37,227 nucleotides of DNA from an uncultured bacterium. GTDB taxonomy: Bacteria; Verrucomicrobiota; Kiritimatiellia; RFP12; UBA1067. The notes under the pieces are model-generated. The model had not been told where the DNA came from. It worked only from the letters and a program-made list of their open reading frames with translations, and did not search any database. A program made the translations under genes and the position numbers. Where the stretch lies: positions 1 to 37,227 of the forward strand of contig CADCOC010000025.1 of NCBI GenBank assembly GCA_902802945.1, read 5' to 3'. This document shows, piece by piece, positions 28,569 to 35,834 of the stretch (position 1 is its first letter; each line of letters opens with the position of its first letter).

Positions 28569-29396
28569 ATGGCAAACCAAACATTCAACGCCGGCATCGA
28601 CTACTTCGCGCTTGAGACGGGCACGGCCAACGCGCTCAAGGTCACGGCGTCAAACGAGAACCGCTCCAAGCAGTCCACGAGCGGCGCGAACACCTACGGC
28701 GACGCCGCAGCCGTCGATTCCTGGGGCGAGACCGCCGCTCCGTCGTCCGACTACCTCGTGGTGGCGGCGGTGGCGCACACGCTCGCATCGCCGAAGATCA
28801 CGCTCGGCAACCTCGTGGCCGCAGGGTCTTCCAACATCAAGATCGACGGCACCGACGCGCCAGTGGTCATCGGAAGCCTCTCGATCAACACGCAGACCGG
28901 CTCCGCGCCGACGGTCTCCGTGAGCGGACAGGCCGTGCAGACCGGGGCGACCGCGCTCCGCTCGTACTGCGTCCCCGCGTTCACGCTCTCGCCGCGCCAC
29001 CGCGCGCAGGATTTCCTTTCGCTTTGCACGATCAAGAAAGGGTCCGGCACTCTGACCGCAGCGGATCCGGGCGTTGACTACGGGCTTGAATCGGTGAACG
29101 GACAGTTCCCCATCGAGTTCACGCTTGCGCAGCCCAAGGGAGAGCTGAAGGCATACGACCTGCACGGCGGCATGGCCACGGTGGACTACACGATGAACTG
29201 GTACGCGGCAGGCGAGCCGACAATCGCCATCGCGTCCACGGTCACGCTCCGCACGTCGTCCGCGAACACCGGCAACACCTCGACGGTCAACACCACGGTG
29301 TCCAACCCCGTTGCCAAGGCGTGTCCGGAGGGCGGCTACACGCAGTACACGTGGCAGGTGTCCTTCCCGCTCATCGGCTACGAGGTGGCCGCCTGA
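28569..29396 (+). CDS. Major tail (tube) protein
   Basis: A 275-aa beta-rich protein. MANQTFNAGIDYFALETGTA, then ALASPKITLGNLVAAG and YGLESVNGQFPIEFTLAQP. Its place after the terminator, before the chaperone and tape measure, is that of the siphovirus tube protein. A low-complexity part (SSANTGNTSTVNTTVSNP) comes near the end, a surface loop or an Ig-like extension. Confidence 0.7.
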   Translation: MANQTFNAGIDYFALETGTANALKVTASNENRSKQSTSGANTYGDAAAVDSWGETAAPSSDYLVVAAVAHTLASPKITLGNLVAAGSSNIKIDGTDAPVVIGSLSINTQTGSAPTVSVSGQAVQTGATALRSYCVPAFTLSPRHRAQDFLSLCTIKKGSGTLTAADPGVDYGLESVNGQFPIEFTLAQPKGELKAYDLHGGMATVDYTMNWYAAGEPTIAIASTVTLRTSSANTGNTSTVNTTVSNPVAKACPEGGYTQYTWQVSFPLIGYEVAA

Positions 29397-29411
29397 TAGG
29401 AGATCGGCGCG

Positions 29412-30137
29412 ATGGTCTCGGAACTTGCAAAAGGCGACTGGGAAGATCTTCGGGCGCAGGGGCTGACCCCCACGCTCGAGGACTTCGACCGGCTGAACCT
29501 GCTCGCCCTCCGTCTGGAGGACGGAGCCGAGACCACTTGCGCCAACTTTCCCCGCGTCGGATGGGCGGGCGACGTGCCGTTCTTCGAGCCGACCGTCCAG
29601 GCGCTGGAGTGGTTCAACCGCTACGCCGTGCGCGTGGCGGCGAACGGCGATACGGAGTTCACGCTCTGGGCGTTCGCGCTCGCCCACGCGAGGGAACCGC
29701 GCTTCTTCGACGCACTCGCCACGCCCGAGGCGATCGACAGGGCGGCGAGCGAGTGGGCGAAGTCCCTGCCGGTAACGAAGGAGGAAATCCTGCGGGCGTG
29801 CCGCTACGCCGTCCACGGCTTCGACGACGCCGAGCCCGCGCGTCCGGAGCAGGGCAACCCCGCCCACCGCGCCGACACATCCGCAGCCGCGCGCAACCTC
29901 GCCAACCTGGAGGAACGGCTTGCACAGGCCTGCGCGAAGCTTCACGCCACGCCCGCAGAACTCGGCACGGAAACGCTGTCGCGGCTCGACCGCATCTGCG
30001 AGGCGGCGGCCGTGGAACTCGGCAGGGAGATGAAGCCGGACGAGTCGCGGCTCCGCGCCGACTACGACCTCACCCTCCGCGAGATCGTGCTCCGCCTCCG
30101 GGCGGAGATGGATGGGAAGGAGACGAAAGATGCTTGA
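29412..30137 (+). CDS. Tail assembly chaperone-position protein, 241 aa
   Basis: It lies between tube and tape measure, where lambda has G/GT. A helical N-terminal part (LTPTLEDFDRLNLLALRLED) and a second helical part (EERLAQACAKLHATPAELG) suggest an alpha-helical chaperone. AGGAGAT is a good ribosome site. No slippery heptamer could be confirmed near the end, so a frameshift product is not called. Confidence 0.6.
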   Translation: MVSELAKGDWEDLRAQGLTPTLEDFDRLNLLALRLEDGAETTCANFPRVGWAGDVPFFEPTVQALEWFNRYAVRVAANGDTEFTLWAFALAHAREPRFFDALATPEAIDRAASEWAKSLPVTKEEILRACRYAVHGFDDAEPARPEQGNPAHRADTSAAARNLANLEERLAQACAKLHATPAELGTETLSRLDRICEAAAVELGREMKPDESRLRADYDLTLREIVLRLRAEMDGKETKDA

Positions 30138-30354
30138 CGAACTAACGCGCGGACCATGGCATGTGGCCAGAGCCATTGGCGCCAAGCATGGCCAGGATAA
30201 AAACAAGTACCAAGAATCCGGCTATGCAGAACAGCGCTCCCACAAGGAGCTGCAAGAACAATTCGCGGTTCTCCTTTGTGTAGTCCTGCGTCTTTTGCGT
30301 TGTCACCTGTTTACTCATAGCGGAAAGGAGTGTATCACATGGCTGGCGGCTTAG
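30130..30354 (+). CDS. Possible small plus-strand gene, 74 aa
   Basis: ATG with AAGGAG 8 bases upstream, which is the only strong point. The product (MLDELTRGPWHVARAIGAKH, then LLCVVLRLLRCHLFTHSGK) looks unlike a phage tail protein. It overlaps the minus-strand membrane-protein gene on nearly its full length and the tape measure start by 16 bases. One of the two overlapping frames is likely false; I favour the minus one. Confidence 0.3.
   Translation: MLDELTRGPWHVARAIGAKHGQDKNKYQESGYAEQRSHKELQEQFAVLLCVVLRLLRCHLFTHSGKECITWLAA
30142..30318 (-). CDS. Small membrane protein on the opposite strand (moron candidate), 58 aa
   Basis: MSKQVTTQKTQDYTKENREL, then a 25-residue hydrophobic stretch (LLVGALFCIAGFLVLVFILA within it) and a short polar end. 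This is a typical single-pass inner-membrane protein. It lies inside a plus-strand tail operon with its own promoter (30329-30358), whose -10 ends just before the ATG, so its mRNA would be nearly leaderless. Local GC is lower than in the neighbours. Autonomous genes of this kind (morons) in lysogens often alter the host or block superinfection. Known: such cassettes exist in lambdoid tails; the function here is unknown. Confidence 0.5.
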   Translation of the reverse strand: MSKQVTTQKTQDYTKENRELFLQLLVGALFCIAGFLVLVFILAMLGANGSGHMPWSAR

Positions 30355-30358
30355 TCAA
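30329..30358 (-). promoter_or_regulatory. Promoter of the minus-strand membrane-protein gene
   Basis: TTGACT (30358-30353), an 18-base spacer and TACACT (30334-30329) preceded by TGA, giving an extended -10. The same layout, TTGAC(G/T)-N18 with TGA before the -10, is seen in the early promoter at 6493. The predicted start falls about four bases before the ATG at 30318. Confidence 0.5.
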
Positions 30359-31808
30359 CATCATCCTTAAATCCATTTCGCGTGGCAGCGGATGGAAAGA
30401 GCAGGTAGACAACGCCAAAGAACTACGTCAGCAGATGGGCGATCTGTCCCAGGCGACAAAGAAGTTTGGAACGATTTTCGGGGCAATTGGCGGTGTTGCT
30501 GGAAGTGCCATTGCAAACATACTCAAAGGTGGCATCTGGCAAGCCGCAGCAGATGGCGTGCGATTGCTGTACGATTGGGTCGGGAAACTCTGGAATAAGA
30601 TAGAAGAGGCGGACAAAGAACTCGCCGCGGCCCAGCAGCGCGTAGTGGATGCACAAGTCAAGCAGTTGAACGTCCTTGCAGATGTCCACAGGAAAGCAGC
30701 CGAGGAGCGCAGAAAGGCCATAGACGAGGCGACGAAACAGTATACGGCGGAACTCGACGCGGTGCATAACCTTACCCGTGCCACGCTGGAGCTGGAGCGT
30801 GCCCGCGCGCGTAAGAGAGGCGACAATGCCGGAGCGGTGGCACTTGACGAACAGATCGCGCACGAAGACGCGGCCAATGCCCGCGCGAAACTGGAACGCG
30901 CCCTGCTTGACGCCGAATCCCGGAAGAAGGAGTCTGCAAAGAACTACAATCAGGCCGTAGAACGGGGTAATGAGGCGAAGAAGCTGAAAGAATCTCTGCA
31001 GTACGACTTGACGGCTGAAACCAACGCCGAAGTCCGAAAGAACTTACGCAAGAACATTGCCCGGTCAATCATTTTCGGCGAGAAGTCAGATGCCGACGCC
31101 GCCAAGGAGAAGGCGAACTACGACAAGGCGGTGGCCGAAATCGCGAACGCGAGAAAAGCACTTGCGGCGTTCGACATCCGCGAACAGGCGAAGTTGGAGA
31201 ATGCCGAAGCCGAGGCTCGCGAAAAGGAAGCCGAGGAAGTCAAGAAGTTCGAGGCCGAAAAGAAGCGTCTGGAGAAGAGCATAGCCGACGAGCAGCGCAA
31301 GCTACAGCTCGAGGCCGCGAAGGAGCGCGAACGCCTCGACCGCGAGGCGCACCAGAAGCGAATGGAAGACCTCCGCAAGGAGATCGCCGCGCAGAAGGAG
31401 TCCGCGTCCGTCCTGACCTCGCGCGCGTCCGCCGCGCAGAGCGAGTTCGACAAGGCGTTCGCGATGTACCGCGACCCGTCGCGCGCGGCGGCCGAGATCG
31501 GCGAGGAGAAGGACTACCAGAACGACCTCGACCGGCTCCACCGCGACGCGCGCCGCTACGGCGGCAAGTGGCGCATCGACGAGCTTTCGCGCCTCATGTC
31601 GGCGGGCGACACGCAGGGCGTCACGGACACCCTGAAGGACTGGCGCAAGTCGAGGAACTTCACGCCCGAGGTGGAGGCCATGGTCCGGGCGTCCGCGGCA
31701 GAGCGCGCGAAGACGTCCACCCTCGACGAGCTGCGCAAGATCGAGACGAACACCGCAGGGCTCGACAAGAAGCTCGACGAGCTGCTTGCGCTGAAAGGAG
31801 GTGGCTGA
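30339..31808 (+). CDS. Tail tape measure protein
   Basis: A 489-aa protein, start at 30339 with AAAGGAG upstream (30324-30330). Residues 44-65 are a glycine-rich hydrophobic part (GTIFGAIGGVAGSAIANILK) that could cross a membrane during DNA entry, followed by a long coiled coil (about 90-370, with EKKRLEKSIADEQRKLQLEA). This is the tape measure pattern, though short; by the known length rule (about 1.5 Angstrom per residue) the tail would be near 70 nm. The first 60% is AT-richer than the last part. It overlaps the promoter of the minus-strand gene. Confidence 0.75.
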   Translation: MAGGLVNIILKSISRGSGWKEQVDNAKELRQQMGDLSQATKKFGTIFGAIGGVAGSAIANILKGGIWQAAADGVRLLYDWVGKLWNKIEEADKELAAAQQRVVDAQVKQLNVLADVHRKAAEERRKAIDEATKQYTAELDAVHNLTRATLELERARARKRGDNAGAVALDEQIAHEDAANARAKLERALLDAESRKKESAKNYNQAVERGNEAKKLKESLQYDLTAETNAEVRKNLRKNIARSIIFGEKSDADAAKEKANYDKAVAEIANARKALAAFDIREQAKLENAEAEAREKEAEEVKKFEAEKKRLEKSIADEQRKLQLEAAKERERLDREAHQKRMEDLRKEIAAQKESASVLTSRASAAQSEFDKAFAMYRDPSRAAAEIGEEKDYQNDLDRLHRDARRYGGKWRIDELSRLMSAGDTQGVTDTLKDWRKSRNFTPEVEAMVRASAAERAKTSTLDELRKIETNTAGLDKKLDELLALKGGG

Positions 31809-31809
31809 C

Positions 31810-32223
31810 ATGGCGATAAAGTACTACGGCACGGACAACACCGCGACTGGATACGTCGTGTCGAAGACGAAGGATGTGCGCATCGTCCGCGCCATGTGGC
31901 TGTCTGGATGGTATGCCGTCCTGAAGCAGACCACCGAGACCACCGTCACGCATTACGAGGGAGTGGGCGAGGATAGCCTTGCTGACCTTTTGGCCAACGC
32001 CAAGGAAACCTCCACTCTCAACGGAACGACAAGGCAGTACCTCGGCGGAGCGACGGTCACGAGGTCCAGCGGCGGAACGTCGAGCTGGATGCACTGCGAC
32101 GACTGCTGGGGCACGCGCGTGAACGTGTCTGCGCGCCGCATGAGCCCGCACATGTGGGAGGCCGACGTGACGGAAGAGGTGATGACCGTCGACGCAGGTT
32201 CAGGGACATTGGAGCTTACATGA
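31810..32223 (+). CDS. Tail protein, 137 aa
   Basis: ATG at 31810 behind AAAGGAGGTG; a GTG at 31801 is inside the ribosome site. MAIKYYGTDNTATGYVVSKT, beta-rich, with a CDDCWGTR turn. No family recognised; its place after the tape measure fits a minor tail or baseplate protein. Confidence 0.6.
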   Translation: MAIKYYGTDNTATGYVVSKTKDVRIVRAMWLSGWYAVLKQTTETTVTHYEGVGEDSLADLLANAKETSTLNGTTRQYLGGATVTRSSGGTSSWMHCDDCWGTRVNVSARRMSPHMWEADVTEEVMTVDAGSGTLELT

Positions 32224-32645
32224 ACATGCTGGACAACATAAAGTACGTCTTCCAGATACCGCTTGCATGGTTCCGGGCGGTCAACGCTTTCTGCTTCGGC
32301 TCGTATGGCGGGAACCTCATCCGCATCACGAGGGGCAAGGACGGCGCGGCCGCGTTCGACGTGGACGAGAACGAGCTTGCGCAGCTTCTCCCGAAGCCGA
32401 AGGGCGCCGGCACGCCTTCCAGCGTCGGCTCGTTTCCCACCGACGACGGCGTGACGCAGCAGGCGTCCACGCTCTGGACGGCAGGCGGCGAGAACGGTGC
32501 TTCGCTCTTCGTGCTTTTCAAGGGCGAGTACGACAGCGGCGACGGCGTGCATGACCTGTATGCCGCAAAGCTCACCATAACGGCGGACGGACGAATCGTG
32601 AAGATAGACGCCGTGCAGAACGGCGGAGTGAAGATCGGTGCATAA
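32220..32645 (+). CDS. Tail protein, 141 aa
   Basis: MNMLDNIKYVFQIPLAWFRA, then GKDGAAAFDVDENELAQLLP. The N-terminus is amphipathic and the remainder beta-rich (YAAKLTITADGRIVKIDAVQ). It may be a minor tail protein that anchors the fibre. Overlaps both neighbours. Confidence 0.55.
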   Translation: MNMLDNIKYVFQIPLAWFRAVNAFCFGSYGGNLIRITRGKDGAAAFDVDENELAQLLPKPKGAGTPSSVGSFPTDDGVTQQASTLWTAGGENGASLFVLFKGEYDSGDGVHDLYAAKLTITADGRIVKIDAVQNGGVKIGA

Positions 32646-32655
32646 GGAGAACGTC

Positions 32656-33147
32656 ATGGAACAGATAAACGCCATAATAGATTGCAGCGTCGACAGGCTG
32701 AACTTCCCGCTGCGGCCCATGTACGCGAGGCAGGGGCACAACTTCGTCGCGCTCCTGCGCCGCGTCCCCGCGGACGTAACGGGGCTCTACGTGCGCGTGT
32801 TCAAGGCGAATGGCGCGTACTTCGACGTGACGGCGCACGAACATCCGGACGGCAGCTGGACGGCGCGCGTCCCCGCAGCGTGCTTCCCGAATGCGGGCGA
32901 TTTCCGCTACGAGGTCCACGCCACGGCCTCGGACGACGAGCCCGCCGCGATTGGCGAGGGGCTTCTCCATGTAGGGCCGTTCTCCACCACGTCCGCGCCG
33001 ATCGCGCCTGGCACGGTGCAGGAGATCGCGAAGCTGCCGTGCGCCGGCGGCGGGTTCGTCGACGTGGTGATGAAGTGGGACGGTTTTGAGTGGATGCCGG
33101 AGGCGGTCGCTTCCGCCACGGCCAGCGAAGGAACGGAGGGCGAATAG
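32656..33147 (+). CDS. Tail protein, 163 aa
   Basis: ATG at 32656 with AAGGAG upstream. It carries the pattern MYARQGHNFVALLRRVPADV and GSWTARVPAACFPNAGDFRY, an Ig/BppU-like beta sandwich similar in form to the start of the gpW-like protein (QGETATFTV...GRCNFAV). This points to a shared beta module in the structural genes. No signal peptide. Confidence 0.55.
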   Translation: MEQINAIIDCSVDRLNFPLRPMYARQGHNFVALLRRVPADVTGLYVRVFKANGAYFDVTAHEHPDGSWTARVPAACFPNAGDFRYEVHATASDDEPAAIGEGLLHVGPFSTTSAPIAPGTVQEIAKLPCAGGGFVDVVMKWDGFEWMPEAVASATASEGTEGE

Positions 33148-33660
33148 ATGAAAAGGTTGATTGTTTCTGCCGTTGCGGCGTGCGCCGCTCTGGCCGCGTT
33201 CGGCATAGCCGCTTCGCAGGCGTGGGTGATGAAGTACTGCGCCGACCACGGCATGACCGTGTCTACGAACGCGAACGGCACGGCGTACACCTACGCCGAC
33301 GAGGACGGTTCCCTGTCGTTCCAGATCGTCAGGCAGACGGCATACGCGCTCGTCGCCACGAACTGCGACGCGGCTGCGGTGCAGAGCGGCGTGACCAACG
33401 GGATGCGCTTCGCGTACCACCGGCCCTACGCCGTGTTCCTCAACGAACCGGCGCAGCGGCGCATCTGGGTGGACGTGGACCCCGGCACGCTGGAGCAGAA
33501 GTACGTCTACAACTCCTGGACGGGCACGGTGTTCGTCGCGCAGACATGGATGACCGACGCGCTGACCAACAGGCATTTCCGCATCTACGGAACGCACATC
33601 TACGAGCACGAAGCCCACTCGCTCACTAACGGCTTCACGGCCGCTGGAGGTGCCCAATGA
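33148..33660 (+). CDS. Signal-peptide-bearing tail-region protein, 170 aa
   Basis: MKRLIVSAVAACAALAAFGI leads a Sec signal, with a likely cut after residue 25 (ASQA). The mature part is aromatic and beta-rich (YTYADEDGSLSFQIVRQTAY, then HIYEHEAHSLTNGFT). It directly follows the preceding stop and overlaps the fibre gene. It is the second of four signal-bearing structural-region proteins. Confidence 0.7.
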   Translation: MKRLIVSAVAACAALAAFGIAASQAWVMKYCADHGMTVSTNANGTAYTYADEDGSLSFQIVRQTAYALVATNCDAAAVQSGVTNGMRFAYHRPYAVFLNEPAQRRIWVDVDPGTLEQKYVYNSWTGTVFVAQTWMTDALTNRHFRIYGTHIYEHEAHSLTNGFTAAGGAQ

Positions 33661-35834
33661 GGAATTTCAAGGCAATCTTCAGCGTCGTGCTCGCGCTGGC
33701 CGTGCATGGCGGCCACGCCGTCACCGGCCCGGCCGCGGCGGACTTGATCACGTCGGATCCGAAGACGGTCAACTACGAAGCACCCGATTCCGTCCTGATG
33801 CGGTTCCAGCGCATTGACAAAGGAGTGTTCTGCGATTACGACTACAGCATCGGATTCGACACCATGGAGGACGACGTGGAGATGGCGTTCGCATCCCTGT
33901 CCGGCATCATCACCGCAAAAGAGGCCATGCTGAACGCCATGAAGGCCCTTGCCAACGTGGAGATGCTGTACGAGAGCGACAAACAGCTCGGCAAGAGAAT
34001 CGACGCGCTTGAGAAATCCGCGAAGGAGGCGTTGGCGCAGGTCGACAGGACGGAGGTCGTCGACCAGCACGGCAACCAGATCGAGAGCATCCTCAAGATA
34101 ATCCAAAGTTCCGAAGGCGGGGGCGAGACAATCGAGGTCACGACCGAAGGCACGCCGGTTGACGACATGTCTCTATCCTTCACCGGCAAGCCAAAGGGCC
34201 CGAAGACGCCCGCTCCGCTGGAGATAAAGGGCTTCTCAGATGTGGTGGGCCTCAACTGGCTCATCCCCCACCCCAAGGGCAGCGCGCTTGCGTGGGATAG
34301 CTTGCTGGAACTCCTCGACCTGAAAACCATCGACAGCACGTCGGATTCGACGAGGTCGTTCGGGATCAGGCTCGGCCTGAAGGGATGGGACGCGCCCCAG
34401 GCCGGCGCCGCGAAGTGCGACGACACGCTTTCCAGCCAACTTCTCACGGGCGACAAGACGCACTACGTACTCACGAAATTGGGCGACGCGCTGCACTACA
34501 CGCCGGTGGGCAAGCTCGCCGTCATGTCGCCCGACGGCAAGAGCGTAGTCACGAACGAGACGGCTGACGGATCGGCAAGCGTGGCCGGGGCGGCGGGCGC
34601 GACGCAGGGTTTCGTGCCGTACTCGGACGGCAACGGCGGGTTCGCGTGGGACTACGCCACGCCCACGGTCGCGTGGGACGACTCGACGGACACCCTCACC
34701 GTTACCACGCCACGGGAGGACGACGAGACGAAGACGGTGGTGTTCCCGCGCATCTCCGTAGAGAAGGAGGACGGCGAAGACTCCACCACGTACACGGTCA
34801 CGTGGCGAGACCTCAATGGAGAGAAGACCGAGGAAACGGAAATCTCCGTGCCGAAGGCGTCAGCGGCCGTGTCGCCCGACGGCGCGACGGTGGTTACGAA
34901 CGCCACGGGCCACGCAAACGAGGCCGCGCTTGCGGGCTTCTGGGACCCCGGCACGAAGGACGGCCACTTCCCCGTCAAGAGCGGCAACGCGCTCGTGTGG
35001 GTGCCCACGAACGTGGTGAGCGTCACCACGAACAAGGTTGACGGCGACAAGGTCACGATCACGTCCACGGAGGTGAACGGCGAGAAGACGCTCGGCCTCA
35101 AGGGTTGGAATCCGAACTACGGAGGAAGTTTCCCCCTGTTCCTCGTGAACGACCACGGCGCGCTGGGCTACTATCCGCTCCCGGAGCCGATCACGAACCT
35201 CACCAAGCTCGCGCAATGCGACATGAAGTCGCTGGCGACGAACGACGTAGACGCGCTGGAGATCAATGGCTGGAAGTCCCAGGCCGGGTGCGGGACGGAC
35301 GCGGCCACCATCCTCGGAGGCACCGACACGGAGAATCACCAGATAGTGACCCGCGTGGGCGGGGCGAACGGGGAACTGCACTACCTCCCGTTCGGCATAT
35401 TCCCCCATCCCAGCGCAGCCGAATTCACGGTCAACTCAAACACGAAGGAGTTCACCATCAAGGGCACGGACGGCAAGTTCCTCAAGGGCACGGCGCAGGG
35501 CGGCGTCAAGTGGGCGGACGTGCCGACGTCGGGTTCGTTTCCCTGCGCCGACGGAAGGATTGGCGCGGGCGCGGTCACGGTCGGACGGCGAGCGTACGTG
35601 GTGAACGCAAACGGCACGGCGGCGCACAGCGGCAGCTGGCGCGTGAAAGTTGTGCTTTCAACGTCCGGCGGCGACCCGACGATCACGGTGGAGCAGGGAG
35701 ACGGTTTCGCCGCGCCGCCGTCAGGAACGACGAGCTACTTCCCGCTCTACGAACTCGACAGCGACGGCAACGTCGTCCACGACTGGCGCGGCACGTTCGC
35801 CGTACCAGCGTATGAGCAGGGGGTGTACTTATGA
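33657..35834 (+). CDS. Large tail fibre-like protein with signal peptide, 725 aa
   Basis: MRNFKAIFSVVLALAVHGGH starts a Sec signal (likely cut after 21). A coiled coil at about 85-145 (SDKQLGKRIDALEKSAKEAL) follows, then beta-rich repeats: KGWDAPQAGAAKCDDTLSSQ ... LHYTPVG matches NGWKSQAGCGTDAATILGG ... LHYLPFG, and SPDGKSVVTNETADGSASVA matches SPDGATVVTNATGHANEAAL. These repeats suggest a trimeric fibre grown by internal duplication. No catalytic motif seen. It probably gives host binding. Confidence 0.65.
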   Translation: MRNFKAIFSVVLALAVHGGHAVTGPAAADLITSDPKTVNYEAPDSVLMRFQRIDKGVFCDYDYSIGFDTMEDDVEMAFASLSGIITAKEAMLNAMKALANVEMLYESDKQLGKRIDALEKSAKEALAQVDRTEVVDQHGNQIESILKIIQSSEGGGETIEVTTEGTPVDDMSLSFTGKPKGPKTPAPLEIKGFSDVVGLNWLIPHPKGSALAWDSLLELLDLKTIDSTSDSTRSFGIRLGLKGWDAPQAGAAKCDDTLSSQLLTGDKTHYVLTKLGDALHYTPVGKLAVMSPDGKSVVTNETADGSASVAGAAGATQGFVPYSDGNGGFAWDYATPTVAWDDSTDTLTVTTPREDDETKTVVFPRISVEKEDGEDSTTYTVTWRDLNGEKTEETEISVPKASAAVSPDGATVVTNATGHANEAALAGFWDPGTKDGHFPVKSGNALVWVPTNVVSVTTNKVDGDKVTITSTEVNGEKTLGLKGWNPNYGGSFPLFLVNDHGALGYYPLPEPITNLTKLAQCDMKSLATNDVDALEINGWKSQAGCGTDAATILGGTDTENHQIVTRVGGANGELHYLPFGIFPHPSAAEFTVNSNTKEFTIKGTDGKFLKGTAQGGVKWADVPTSGSFPCADGRIGAGAVTVGRRAYVVNANGTAAHSGSWRVKVVLSTSGGDPTITVEQGDGFAAPPSGTTSYFPLYELDSDGNVVHDWRGTFAVPAYEQGVYL

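Noticed and set aside
30100..30140. Programmed frameshift at the end of the chaperone-position gene
   Set aside because: No convincing slippery heptamer of the GGGAAAG type and the following frame looks false.
28650..30206. Long minus-strand frame (518 aa) opposite tube and chaperone genes
   Set aside because: Shadow frame; no start signal or domain, and plus-strand genes have ribosome sites.
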